Shown here piece after piece: positions 25,336 through 39,640 of a stretch of 64,000 nt of DNA. Source of the stretch: Chelonoidis abingdonii (lineage: Eukaryota > Chordata > Testudines > Testudinidae); the NCBI RefSeq assembly GCF_003597395.2, contig NC_133773.1:75815007-75879006 (forward strand), given 5' to 3'. A model generated the notes under the pieces. It was not told the origin of the DNA. It did no database searches and saw nothing but the letters and a program-made list of their open reading frames with translations. The translations under genes were made by a program, and so were the position numbers. Each line of letters starts with the position of its first letter. Within the stretch, counting starts at the first letter, position 1.

Positions 25336-26079
25336 CTGAATATCTGTGTGGCAATTTATTTCTAGTATGAACTGAAACAAAATTAATTTACCTCCAATAT
25401 TAAGGTAACACTGTTGATGCTTGTTCTCTATATAACATTACCATACTCTAAATATGGTAATTGAGGTTTTGTGATCTGTATTGCATGAGGCATGATGATT
25501 CAGCAGAATGAGAAGTAGTTATAAGGGGATTGTTGGTATTTATTCAGGAGATAGGCATTGACACAGGGTCAGATTAAGATTATGTGGAATTTTAATTTAG
25601 AAAGTTCTAACTTTCAATTGCTTGTTCTTTAACTTAAACTTTAACTTTGGATTCATGAAAAAGTATATTACTGCAATGTTCTAAAAATGTTGCTGTAATT
25701 TAACCCATCTCTTTAAAACATTATCTGTAATTTAATGATGGTTTTTTCCTCTAGGAATTGTCTTAGATTTTAGAAACAATTTCTTTAAAAAACCCTAATG
25801 TGTGGACAGGTACTCTTTTTTTAATTTCCTTCTGAAAGAGAGACTATATTTTGCTATAATTGTGGTATAAAGACATATTCCATGTGTCATATCAAACATT
25901 GCCTATATATGCATTTTGCAGGACAGCTGCATGGCTTAATATTTCATAATTCAGAGACAGAACCAATAAACATTGTAGCACTCATATTTGAATCAAGGGT
26001 TTTATTTTATGTCACCACCATTTTTCCCAATATAAATTAAATTTTGCTTTAATATTTTGTAACTGTTGATTACCCAAGT

Positions 26080-26182
26080 AGGATGTGATTCCCAGTGCAC
26101 TTAGTGATGGTCTATCTCCACTCCCATTGAAGTTAATGTGAGTTATTATTGACTTAATTGGAAGCAGAATCAAGCCAACACT
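26080..26182. repeat. Foldback MITE, diverged
   Basis: TGTGATTCCCAGTGCACTTA and a central CATTGAAGTTAATGTGAGTT, then GGAAGCAGAATCAAGCC, fit the short palindromic family. Confidence 0.35.
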
Positions 26183-27550
26183 GAGTGCTTTTGAAAATTT
26201 CACCTGTAAGGTCAAGGATATAATTGTGCACAATTACAAAGCACAGGTGACTAAATAAATGGTTGTGTGCATATTCCAGTATTACTAGCTGTATCACCTG
26301 CCTTCATTAGCACTGATCATAAATATTATTGACACTCTTACAAATTTTACCCAGAATAGATAGGCTGCTTTTTGGTTGGCTCCATTCTATTCCTGCTTCC
26401 AGTTTTCTGTTTCTTTGGTGAAAATAGGGCTATTTCCTTTGTTTTTTTCTTGGTTAGTTATTTATGGCTATAGCAGAATTTAAGTTGCTGGATGTATTAT
26501 TTACAAGCATGGTATTATAAATATCGGTTAGGATGCCTAAAGCCTAGGATAGGTATTTTTATCAGTTGTATAATCAGAAAGTGCTGTATAATAGTAATAG
26601 TAGATGTGGCAAACACTTTCCTTGGATGTCTGGGAATATAATTTTATCACATTATGAACATAACTCTTGTTGTTAATGGAAGTTGCATGTTCATAACTCC
26701 CAATGCATTACACTAAAATCCCACTAACATGCTCAGGTTAATTGAGCTAAAACTGAAAAATGACAGCAGCTTTTACAATGGTTTTAATTTTGAATAATAG
26801 TGGCAAGAGTTAGAGAAACATTTATATGACAATTTACACAACCATACATAATGTATAAAATGTCTATGTCTACATGCACCTTTGCCACATTTCTCAGTGT
26901 ATAAGTAGTAGCTTTTAATGCACTAGCAGGTGACGAGTAGTCACTGATAAAGATACTGGTGCTCTCACATCTTAAGGTACTTGTGGGTAGCTGAAAAGTT
27001 GAGCTTTCCTGAGCTGAAAGGCCACATGGTGAAGGAAGGAGTTGGGGGGTGGAGGGAGGAGGGGAGAAAGGTGTAGGTTTCTTTCAGTTCCATGCTCACC
27101 AATGCAAGGACCACTCGCAAGCTGGCCATAGTATATATATTACATACTGTCTAATATGGCAGTCAGACTTGAAATTTTGTCAGATGACCTAGACAATAAC
27201 AACACGTTTCATCTATAGATCACCAAGACGTCTACCAAGTTGAGAAGCTTTATCAGTCACAATATAGGCAATACTGTAAAATTGAGGTAATGTTCAATAA
27301 AATGAAATAGGAAAGTTAAGGTATAAATTCTATTGTCTGACCTTTCAGGCAACTTGGATTTGTACTTCTGTCTCTTATTAAAATTATTATTTAGACAGCA
27401 AATGAAAAACAAACAAAAATATGAAACTAATGTTAGCCCAATATGTGTTTTATCCAGGCAATTCTAATCAAAGACAATGAAAGTCATGTAGGCAACGCCC
27501 TATTCAACACAAACCTTCAAAAGACAGTACGTAAAGGCTAAATTATCATT

Positions 27551-27577
27551 TGTGTGTGTATGAGAGAGAGAGAGAGA
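27551..27577. repeat. GT/GA microsatellite
   Basis: A short TG run is followed by a GA run of about eight units. Confidence 0.9.
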
Positions 27578-30364
27578 TTAAAGAAAACCATCCCAAACCA
27601 TTTCAGTGCATTAAGGTAATTCTAAACGATAGTGTATGTACCTGTCTATCTGGTTCTTGGATGGCCCCCATTACTGTAGTGTCTTAGCATCTCGCCCTTA
27701 CACCTTATTTATAGTGACACTTTATCCCTTCAGACTACCAGAGTCTAGATGCAGCACTGAAGGCCATCAATATTCACCCTGAAAAGCTTATAGGGATGTC
27801 AGACACTTTTTCCTTTGCAACAGCTAAACACCCCATCCCCTTCTAACTCAGTTGAGAAGATTCTGTCTTGAATCTGAATCAAGAGGTAGCACACTGCATT
27901 CCATTAAACAGTAATATAGGCCATAACTCTTCATCCATAACTAATCCAGTTGTGGCAATAAATCAGCTTTCATATGTTACTATAAAGATACATTTTCAGC
28001 CACAAGTCAATAGATTTACAAACAGTGTAAAGACTACTTTTTATAAGTATGGAAATAAACATGAGATCATTTGCTCTCCTACAAAGAGAGCAGATTTTTT
28101 TTAAATATATATTTTTATAGTTGAAATAAAGTAATGAAGAAATAGCACAAGTATATACTGGTTCTGATTCCCCCCATACACAAAACTGATCTTTCCCCTC
28201 CCCTCCCACAAGTTACCCATTGCTGCAATATCATTATTATGGTGGGGGGAAAAACCCAGAGGAATGAGCATTTACCACAATTCTTTTAAATCAAGATGCT
28301 AACTACAGATAGTCTCTGCAAATTTTTTACTATTTATTACCAGACAAACCATGCCTAGGTGTGCTCTTCAGTATTTTCCATTAGAATATTTTGTTCAAGC
28401 AATAGAAGCCCCTGAAGTATTCACAGTATCACTGTAACAACCACTAGTGTTAAACTTATTGTTGTGTTGGCAGTATTTCCAATGTTATTTCCTTTTTTTT
28501 GGAGGCTAATAATTCATATGTAAGACAAATTGCTCCAGGTTGACAAGAATACATTTATCACATAATATAGCCAGGCAACAGGACCACAAGCCAAGTGTGG
28601 GGCCAGATATAGTACAGAGAGAGAGAAAAGTAGTATGAGTTGGGGAAGATGGTAAATTCCTATTTACTACACTGAGAAACCTTTGACTGCACCCTTAGAA
28701 AGCTTTTAGAAACCTCCACTGAAGCAGTTTTCCTTGCTCCTATCCGCCTACTCACCTATTTGCATCACACGTGGGAGAAGCAACCACCTGCACATCCACC
28801 AAATGGATTAGGGCATTCCCCAGTTGTGGGAAGAGTGGGGCATCAGTGAGGGTGAATAGTTGTTGGGAATGAAACCAAGGATTCACCTCAAAGTTATATA
28901 GTGTAGGTGGTGCTCATTTAACTTTTGCATGCTGGTCCATTCCAGTACTTCCTAGGATCTGCTCAGAATCAGTCAAAATGGCATATTTCCTGTATTAAGA
29001 TACATTTGTGGATTAAATATTGTCCATACCATAAAGTCTTCAGAGATTTATCGGTGTGTGCAAGAACTGACACAATTTGGAGCAGCTTGAAAGCCACACA
29101 CAGATCACAGTAGCTCTTACAGAGCCTTAAAACTTCAAGGAAAGGCCAGTAATGTCTCTTCCTGAAGCCATAACAATCACACTTATGAACATACTGAGAA
29201 TTTCCTTTTGAAAAGAAAAAAATAAATGATTGGCCAGAGAATCAATTTTAACTAGGTCTTATACAGCATTTGTCATTTTTCTTTTTTATAATGGCTATAA
29301 ATAAAAATATGTTTACTTTTTTTTTGTATGGGGCTCATTATAAATAACAAAGAGTTTTAAAATTTATTGACATGAAGTATTATAAGTAGATCTTCTCCAA
29401 AATTATATGTTTTTTTCAAATGGTCTGGCTACTGAAATTGAATATCCAGAAGACAAAAATACAAAAATTAAAAACCAAGAAAACAGAATACAGTGAAGAC
29501 ACAAAATCCAAGTTAAATTTAAAAATAAAGTTAAGGTAAATCAAACTGATCAGAGGAATGGTATTCAGAAAGACCACTCTATCCCTACTCATGGTGATGT
29601 AGTATAGGCACTGATAAGCTCTTCCACCATATGTTCACAAGGAAAGAGAAAATCTCTGAATGTCCTTCCTTTTCTTATTTTTAGACTCACCTTTAACATT
29701 GCTCTAAAATACTGTAGCTTTTTGTGTTAATGGAGTTTCGGTAAATTGTAGGTTCATGCAAAAATGAAGGCCAAAGGGTATATTCTTATCTGGATGGAGG
29801 GGATTTATGGGTTTAATGCCTATTAATGTTAATAGGAGTTAAGGGCAAAAATCCCCATACATCAAGATGAGATTAACACCCATTAGCTAAATACACACAC
29901 AAAGACAGCTATGCTAAAGACATCTGAAAACTCATTTCCTTTGGCTTTCATTTTTACATGCATAATTTTGACACTGGTATCATTGTATCAATAAATTAAA
30001 AGAATGCTTTGACAGTTTTGTACAATAAGAACTATAAATATATATTAGAACAAAAATAGTTGCTAGACAAAAACAAGATAACACACTGAATTAGCCTGTT
30101 GTGAACTGATTACGACAAATCATAAAATGTGATATACACAGGATAAACCTAAAGCTATAACCACATAACATTATAGAAAGGGCCTAGTGCAACATGAAAA
30201 AGATCTTTTATACAGTAGAGGTGGATATATTTAATCTCGGGATGATAAGCCCGTGTTATGTTTTTGTACTGTTCAGTAACATCTGTATTAGTTACATATA
30301 TGACATCCTTAGTTACTTATATGGCTGTCGGACCTGGCTGTCTCTAATGTATTTATACAATTTC

Positions 30365-30545
30365 TAATGTATTTTATCCTCACAGCACCCTGTGAGGCAA
30401 TGAAGTCCTATGGGCCCAGTTTCACGATGGAGAACTGACCACAAAGAGACTAAATGAGTTGCCTAAAGTCACTCAGGAAGCCTGTGGCGAAGCAGGGATT
30501 TCACCCTAGGGTTCTCAAGTCCTAGGTTAGGGAATCTAACCACTG
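30365..30545 (-). repeat. MIR-like SINE
   Basis: Reverse orientation: CAGCACCCTGTGAGG, then TTTCACGATGGAGAACTGAC (complement of the CORE CAGTTCTCCATC), then GAGTTGCCTAAAGTCACTCA and a TCTAACCACTGTACA head. Confidence 0.6.
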
Positions 30546-33519
30546 TACACCTTTCTTCTGTAATGCTAATTAATAATGGAAAACACACATTTACTGCTCT
30601 AGATCTTTAAACTCCACAGGTGAAATAAAAAACAATTCACAGAGAAGGCATTTGATTTCTTTGCTGTATCTATTTCACTTTCTAGCTTGGCCTTTTTAGA
30701 TTTCAGTGGTATTACCCATGTATCATTATTCTCCTCTAGCTTGAGCACACACATTATAGCATTATTCTTCATTAATTTAAGTACAAATCTAAGTTGTGGG
30801 AAACCAGAAAACAGACATGGGCCTTTATCTAGTTGCACACAGAGTTAGAAAAACTCAGAATTTACGAAAACATTATTTCTGCTCAAGCTGTCTCCCTTCT
30901 GTTCTTTAAGGCTATTATATTCACCAACTTAATGAATGCAGAAACTGAGAACTTGTGCATTAGAAAAATTTGTGCCCTTTTTATTTTTATGGACTCAACA
31001 TTTCTTTTTTCTTAAGGCCTAACCTCTTGAAAAGGCACTCAGCCCTAAGGAGATGCTAGTCCACCCACTACTCCCAGTGCAGTTAATGGGAGTTTAGGGG
31101 GCTGAACACTTTACAGGATTAAGTCCTTAGATATAACCCCTAGAATATTTGAGCCCATATGAAATATTTGGCTAAATCAGGGTTTTTAATAATCTGAGGA
31201 AGAAATTGGGAAAGTAACTAATCCCATGAGGCAAAACTTAGGAAGTAAAATGCTACTTAGGTGGAGGTTGGATAAATGAGAAGAAAGCAAGCTGGAAAAA
31301 TGGCATTCAAGGTTGAATGTAAGTGAAAAAGAGCAGGGATTCTGTAAGATTTTCCAAGCAGGCCCTCGGGAAATAGTTTGCAACTGTATCAATGATAAAC
31401 ACAAAGATTGTCTAAAAATATGTGTTTGCTGCTAAAGAGAGGAAACATATTTTAGTGCTGAGTTGGTCTTTAAAATGAACATTGGTACCATGTGAAAGAA
31501 ACATTACTCTACTCATAAATTCTGAGAACAACACAGATGCACTAATAATGTGAAAGATCGATTAATGATCACTGAAATCTTTATTTGATGCAAAAAAATA
31601 AAAATTAGAAGGATGTAAAAAAAGATATAGTCATCGTGGTTTGATTGTTTCAAAAATGTAAACCCCAGTGTAGAATACAAATACTATATATTAGCTTTCA
31701 GTGTTGCAACTACTGTGGTAGTGAAGGTAACATTTTTGGGAAAATTCCTAATTACAAAGTTTTTCATATTTTTACTAGAAACCTCACCCTTCAACTTTAC
31801 TAGATGAAAAGAATGTTTCCCATTTCATCCTTTAAAAAACAACAGATTAAAAAGAGTGCCCTAATCTGATTGCAAATTAGATTAACATCCATTTGTTGTG
31901 GCATCTTTATTAATGTGCACATTTTTTAATGTAGAAGATGAGTGCATTTTTAGACACTTTTTTCTTATATGCATGAAGAGTGTGTGATAGTTCTTTTATG
32001 AAAAATAAATATAAAATGAAACTGGCAGATTAGAATGCAGGTTCAGCAAGAGGATTTGCACAGATTAATCTGCTCATGTAACAAACTGAGCAGCTGCTGG
32101 CCCAGTAGAATTTGAAAAACCTTTGTCTGCGTCTGACTCAGTGACCTAAGCTAAAGACTGCAGAAGCAGGATCATGATACAGAATATGGAAAGATAAATA
32201 GCACAAATTTCAAATCTAGTGCAAGATCAATCTGTAGATTGCAGAAGTGATGTTTCTATTTCCCTTTTAGAAGGGAAAGATTTAATTATCAGAGTGCAGG
32301 AAATAAAGAAATAAAGGAATTTCTATAGCATGTTGAATCTGGAAGGTGACCTGTATTTCAGGTTATGGGGGTTGTGATCTAAAATGTGCAAACTAGACTA
32401 CTCTACATTAATCACTGTAAACACTAACAAATAAAGGGATCTGTTAGGTCTAATATTATACATGTTTCCACCAAAGAAAGACTCATTTCACAGACACTAG
32501 TGGTTACCAGCTAAACAGACTGTATTGTATCAAACATCTCGGAAGCCTACCAAGAGCATTACAACTATCAACATACATGTAACGGAATATTGACTTCAAG
32601 CACTCTGTTTTAAGACAATCCCATGGCAGAATATGGCAGAAATAGATATGCTTAGCTATAAGAAGGTCAGGCTGATGAAACGGAAGAAGTGGATAACAGA
32701 TGGCGTAATGCTGACTGGTCAAAAAACATGGAACACAATGTTTTTTTTTTTGTCTATATAATATCCCAGGCTTTAAGAGAAGGTACTGCTAGCAGCAAAA
32801 GAGGCAGCTCACACAGTTCCTATCCGTAGTTGGGCTGCATTACTATTTGCAGCCAGACTCAAGAAATACTCATGACCAGAGGTTTGGCAGGAATAAGCAA
32901 GAGACACACATTCTTTTAAAGGATAATTAGGTGCCTTGATGGCATTTGCCATTAGACCTCTTTCCAAGAGTCAGTATCAATGCACTCTTAGCACATGTAT
33001 AGTTAGTTCACTTAGAGATATATTAGCTTATTTCTGTGTTAATATCAGTGTGCTCTTCTTGACCTTCAAAATCCTTTAGGAAATTTGGTGGAAATATTCT
33101 CTCCTTTTTGGCTATCATATTTCAAGTGCTAAATGAGATTCTTTGATGCTGGCTTACTTCTCTTCCCTATAACCAACCACACCATATTTGCTAGTCTTTG
33201 CTTCATCTCTGAAGCTCTGAAACCAGAAATGTCAACAACGAGCCCACTCTCATCCTTTAAACTAAAACTCAATAATCATTTTTAATTTTTAGCTGGGCAC
33301 TGCTGATTGCTGTACATTGAATTGCTATACATCTCTTTAAAAGTATCTTGATATATCTTACACAGTACCATATCATGCTATCGTGAGAAACTTTGTGTAT
33401 GAACAGGGATGATATGGACACTATAGATTCCATTATCTTTTAAGAGTTGTTACCAACAAGTAAATCAAACTATACTAAAACTTTTTAGGCATCCATCACT
33501 CAATCCTGCAAGAGTCTGA

Positions 33520-33680
33520 GCACCCTAGCCCCAAGCCAGCAAACCACTTAAGTATATGTTTTAACATTAAGCACATAGACAGTCCATTGACTCATGGCAT
33601 TCATGAAATTAAACATGTGCTTAAGTGCTTTGTTGGATGAGGGCTACGGTGCCCAGCACCATGCAAGATCAAGCCTTTAA
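33520..33680. repeat. Foldback MITE
   Basis: CACTTAAGTATATGTTTTAA and its mirror AAACATGTGCTTAAGTGCTT pair around a centre with AGTCCATTGACTCATGGCAT, giving an imperfect palindrome. Confidence 0.6.
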
Positions 33681-34004
33681 GTCATATTTAAGTCTCAAAG
33701 TTACATAAACCTATAAAGTCTCTATAGCCAGAATACCACTGAAGACACATGCTACTATTGTGTATTTTAAAAATAAACACCTGCTCTTAATTTAATAAAA
33801 TGAAATTGATTTAATCCAATGGAATTTACAATCATAAGCTGTTTAGATATTTAATTAGGCAAATTAATGGGATTGAATTATAAAATGCTTATAATATTTT
33901 GTGTGTCTAAATCTAGGAAGAATATTTTTGCCTCCTACTATCATTGCTTGACTTTTAAAATTCCAGGCTCACACAATAAGGAATACAAATTTGTGGAGGC
34001 ATGT

Positions 34005-34025
34005 AAAAAAAAAAAAAAAAAAAAA
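34005..34025 (+). repeat. Poly-A tract
   Basis: A run of 21 adenines, possibly the tail of an unrecognised retroposed sequence. Confidence 0.9.
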
Positions 34026-35869
34026 CAAACAATGGGCCAAATTTGGAAGGCATTACTCATTTCTCATTCTCCACTTCCCCCCCACCCATAATTTAGACCT
34101 TTGTTAAACCAATGTACGTTATACCAACATAGGCTCCCTTAGACTTATATAGGCTCAGTTAGACTGATCTTACCTACATAATCTATGAATCTATAACATA
34201 CACTCCCTCCTTTAAAAATAATCTTTCATTTTGGCTCACTGAGACTGAAATGAACGGGAATGTGAGTTCACATTACTTAAACTCACATTCTAAGAGAGCA
34301 GTAGATAGGAGTGTAAAGTCAAAGCAACTAATTGGAGGGGTAACAAGGTAACCTAATTTAACTTATACCCAGTTCTTTCACTTACACCTTCTGGCTCCTT
34401 CGATACCCTTGTATACCAGTCCAAGGGAATCCATTGGTCTTGCAGAACCTACCTGAGTATAAAGAAGCCTGATATTCATTCCACACCAGGGTAAATCTGA
34501 CATAACCTCAATGAAAGTGCTAGTGTAAAAACTGGTATAAGTAATATGGAAGAAGACATCACCTCTGAATTAAGTCAATTGTCTCTTGTGTTATATATAG
34601 CCAAGCCAGCAGAGGGAGCTCAAAGATTTTGATCACCTTAAAGATACCACAATGCAAATACAATATAGATTTCTAGTATATTGATACAGTATAGATTATA
34701 GGTACATTGCTAAAAGAATTCCTGTAAACATAGGCAAATATCTTTAAAACAAATACATTAGATTTATACACATTTAGAAGTTTAAATTCCAGAGATGCTT
34801 TCAGATACCAATTAATTACTTCCCTAATTTGTATTTAATTTTTCTTTTAAAATCCTTTATATAAAGATTGGAAAGAAATACTTTAATAACATTTTGGACA
34901 TTGTCGTTACTGGCTTCTAAATTGCCTGTATACATAGTGATTTAAAACAAATCCCAAGAAGAAGGTAACTGGTCACATGTGTTTCACGTAACTTGGACAG
35001 AATAAACAACAAATACTTTAGTAAAATACTGTAGGATGACTCCTATTCAGCACAGTTGCATAAAAAAATCCAGATTGTAATAAAATGCCAGATGTTACTA
35101 TTGTAACGTTAAGGTATAAACACTGTCCTAGTTTTCAAGAGCTGTTCATCATCACAGGTCACAAATAAAGTCATGTGTGAGTGCTCATATTTTAAAATGA
35201 CTGATTTCATTCCGACAGAATTCAACAACTACTGACCATAAGTAAAAGTCTTCTCTGAGCAGCATTTGTGCATAAGTAACAAACAAATTACCAGTATTAT
35301 GGAGTATCAGCAGTTGCTATGTAATCTAGGTTGCAGTTTTTTTGCGCAGCCTTAACATGTTTGCAGATGGCATTACTAAAAAAGTTAATAAATATTATAC
35401 CATGATGCTGACAATGCTTTGGGATTTCCTATATTTATAATGTATGGGACTCTGGGCTATTTATGCCATACCATGATAAGTGTGTATTATTTATTGGCCC
35501 TCATTGTGGCTGGGAACAAATTGTACAGATCACTATTTTCCTGTCTGGAAGGTGTCTTTCAAAGATCATTAATGCTAAGCTTAAATATTATGTGTAGGTT
35601 TTAATTGTTTTAACTAACCTCTTTCCAAGGTTGTAACAGAGCAAAATGTATCACTTCTTTGGTAGGAGAATATAGCCTTTTACAATGTGAAAGTAACTTA
35701 ATAATGGAGAAGAAATGGTTAAAATGGGAATTAGGAGTCCAATGTGCATGAAATAAATCTGACCATGTTTTTAATTAAGATTAAATTTTGGCTTTTGAGA
35801 GCCAGGGGAGCACAGTGAGCAGGAAATACTTTCAAAAGCCAAATGCTGAGGAGGCTATCTTATGCCAAT

Positions 35870-35945
35870 AGAAAGTATGTAGGCCCTGATCCTATTCTTA
35901 AAAATAGGCACGTGCTTAAGTATCTTGCTGGATTGGGGCTCTGAT
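35870..35945. repeat. Half of a foldback MITE
   Basis: AGGCCCTGATCCTATTC at the left mirrors GGATTGGGGCT at the right, around GCACGTGCTTAAG. It is related to the 33.5-kb element. Confidence 0.4.
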
Positions 35946-36399
35946 GCCTTCTGGCACAGTGAGGCTTATAGAGGCAGTATTACTTGCTAAATGTTAAGTG
36001 GTGTAGCCAGTTCCTCGCCCCACCACCCTGCCAGAACACTATGGGTAGGAGAAGTGATGGTCCTCCCCTTGCCTAAACACACCCTATGCAGGGATTGTGT
36101 GCTTTGTGAACACTATTTCTTAGGGCATAAATCTGGCCCCAAATTTAGAGCTATTTTCTGGATAAAAATTGTCTTGTCTAAAGTCCACATACTGCACTTG
36201 GTCTACTCATAGAATTGCCATAGTTATCAGTGGTGTTTCTGTCCGTGGATCAAAAACAATTTATATTTGTAATTATATTAGCATGTATGCAACTGCATTG
36301 GAAATGACACAGTGTTCTGTCCTTCCAAAGGGCTTTAAGAACATCAATCTGTAGCTCTGCTACATCACTATTATATCTTCATGCTACAGTTGTGAACAG

Positions 36400-36525
36400 T
36401 CAGGCAAAGAGAATGTAATAGACTTGGCAAGGCAACCTAGCAAATCAGTGACTGAGCTGAGATTAAATGCACATGGTTTTGGCTCCCAGGCCTGCAATCA
36501 GTACATTAGATAATCCTGCTCTCTG
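36400..36525 (-). repeat. Possible MIR/SINE fragment
   Basis: GACTTGGCAAGGCAACCTAG then CAGTGACTGAGCTGAGATTA resembles the complement of the MIR middle region. Diverged. Confidence 0.35.
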
Positions 36526-37807
36526 AACTGAAATTAAATAAAAGCATTTCTGCGTATATGCTAACACAAAAAATGTCAAATTCATGAACATGTAGCCCCT
36601 AAATGGCTGTCAGTGTTTGTAATATGATACATACATAAATTAAAGAAATAGGAAAGCACTTAGTGCGAGTTCCAGAGTTTCTTTTTCATTCTTTCCTCAC
36701 ATTTTTCTTTTAGATATAACCCTATCAGAACCCAAATTTCACTGAAATTTAAGAGCTAAATTCTCTTTTCCCCTGGAAAGCCTAAGCAAACAGCTCCTGA
36801 AGAGTGGACTTGTCCTTCCCACCTCCAAATTCATGACTACTGCTGTATATAGTAGCAGCTGCAGTCTGCTGAACATCTCCTTTCTCATGGAGGTTAGCCA
36901 ATGAATTTGTATAGTTTGCTTGCTCACTAGACATAAGCCTACCTCTCCCATGGCTTCCCTCAAATTCGCCCTCTGAGCTGCTAAAGAGACACATGCCTGG
37001 AGTCATTCTCCACAGCAGCTAAGGATTAAATCCTAGTGCTTAATTTGTGCTAGGGCTGACCCCTGGAACCTCTAGACTTGGCAGTTTATAGCCCTGGCAC
37101 CTCTGGACTTGCCACATCAGTTATGAAAGTAAAAAAAAATTGCTTTAGCCCCCTCCCCCCTTCATTACAAATTAAGCATTGTATTATCCCCTGTTCAACC
37201 CAAATACGGCTGCTGGCCCTTGAAACCTCTTCAATCTGTTTAGGATGCACAATTTCCCCTCAAAAACCACAACATTAAGGTAGCTTTCTACCTGGAAAGA
37301 TCAGTCTATTGTGTCACCAGCCTTCATAGCCTTCAAAGGCTTTCAGTGTTCAGGCAGATATGAATATTTTTCTGGTGGACTGGATTCTAAATATTTGATT
37401 TTCTTTTAATGTAATCTATGCATTGGTGCTACATTTTATTTATAGTAAATAATACTTTACAGAAAATAAAGACATTCATCATGTAAAATGTATGCCCCCA
37501 TCTGTTATATGAAATGGAACAATAGCATATAACTAACAAAGCTACCTGAGTCATAAATTGTGCTATTAGAAAGATAAAATGTCATAGAACATAAACTTTT
37601 TAATTCAAAAGTAAAAAAAAAATTACATATTTTGAAATTTCCTAACAGCTATCACCAAAGATATGAAAAACATCACTGTTGGCCCTCACAAGTGCACTCT
37701 TCAGCATGGTAACAATAAAATTATGGATTTTCTACCAGAAAAACCAACTATTGAGTTAAATATTCTGTTTATTGACTTTAACCACAACAAAAATGATTTC
37801 CTCCTCA

Positions 37808-37993
<186 letters not shown>

Positions 37994-39489
37994 CTATGAT
38001 GAAAACAAAGACTTAATCACTTGGGAAGAAGTAAGGGACTACATTCAGGACTTTAAGTGATATGAGAGTGTGTTTTGTTGGCGCTGTTGTTTTAACTGTT
38101 CAATGGATTTTTTTCAGTTAATTTTTTTCAGAGATTCATTAACTGTCCAATAATTTGTAGGCATCCCAATTAGGGCTCAGGAAAGAGAAGGGAGTTCATC
38201 ATGTCTTGAGGGAAGATGCCATGCAAAAGTGAATGTGCTTTTTGTTGAATTTGTACTATGTCATCTAAAACAATCTCGGGGTTACATGTCAGTTTTAGTA
38301 CAACAGAATATACATCACAGTCCTTCTTCACAGCAACCAGGAAAAAAGTAACTGTTTACTTGACAGATCTGCAATCTCTGAATCCTATCTACTTCTTTAG
38401 TAATAAAAACACAGTATTAGAGCTTTTTGCTCCTGTTAGCTGTGTTGGGTATTCAGTGCTAAGAAAAATATGAGCTAGATTCTATTCTGTTTTGTGACAG
38501 CCACAGAAATGGCACTCACCTGTCTCCACAGGTGGGGAAACTTGATAGGGCTGGCAGTGAAAGAGGACAGTCTCAGCAGTGAGCATCTCTTACAATTGGC
38601 CTGAATTTTTCAGAGATGATGTCAGATAGAAGCACTAACATATAGCTACAGAATGTGAGGAAATGGATTGGGCAGGAATTGTGATACCAGACATAGTGGC
38701 TGAGTGGGGTGTGACCAAAGTAGTTGCTGGCACCCCCTGTGGCCAGTAAAAGAGCTTGGATTTTAGTGATTGGCCTTGGGTTTGTGGGATAGAGTAGCAT
38801 CTTGTGGTCTTCACAGACTGAGGTTAGACCTTGTTGCCCTTCTAGGCCAAGGTCCCCACCCTTCTGCACTCTCTGTCCCCCTTGCAGAGGGAAAAGAGTA
38901 TGCTAGGACTCAGAGCAAGTTGCATCCTTCAGGCTAGGCTGCGGAAAGTCTAACCCCAGTTATAAGTAATATGAGTCGTGGGTAGCACTCCTCCCCTGTG
39001 TTAGTTTAGTAGAAGTTGCAGTGTGCCACTTAAATCCATCCATGTATTAATCTTCATTTCACTGCTCTGTCCTTATCAGTTGTTCAGGATCCATTCCTGC
39101 AAATATTTACTACCAGGCATAGTCTTTCTACCAGGGGTAGCTCCATTGTATTCAATCAACAGTTATTATCTTCCCTGACTTTGCAAAGAATCAGTAATGG
39201 CAGAGCAATGCTTGTGAGTCTGACATCTGACTTGAGAGCTGAATCATCTTCTTGTGCAAAAAGGGTTTTAAAATGTTAAATGTGGTATTAGGGGATTTGA
39301 TCTTACAGTTTCTCTATTACTTCCATATCATATTTACTCAATTAATTAGCGAAAATTTTTCTTCTAACTGCTAGCCCAATCATCATTCTTATTATTTAGC
39401 TCAGTTTGGAATTTGAAAGCCAAGCTGGGTTCTTTTCTTGTTTTATATGATTACCAGTAATAAAGATCCCAGATTTGGAATTTAGGACC

Positions 39490-39640
39490 AAATCCTTCAA
39501 ATTTACTAACAAGAGTAGAGTTTAATTATCCTGAGTAATCCCATTGAAGTCAGAAGCAGCTCTGTCATTGCTGATGCTTCACTGCTGACTGACATCAGTG
39601 GGACTACTGCTGTAATAAATGTTTGAAGGATCAGCACTTC
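39490..39640. repeat. Foldback MITE
   Basis: GGACCAAATCCTTCAAATTT at the left mirrors ATGTTTGAAGGATCAG at the right. The centre carries CCCATTGAAGTCAGAAGCAG. Confidence 0.5.
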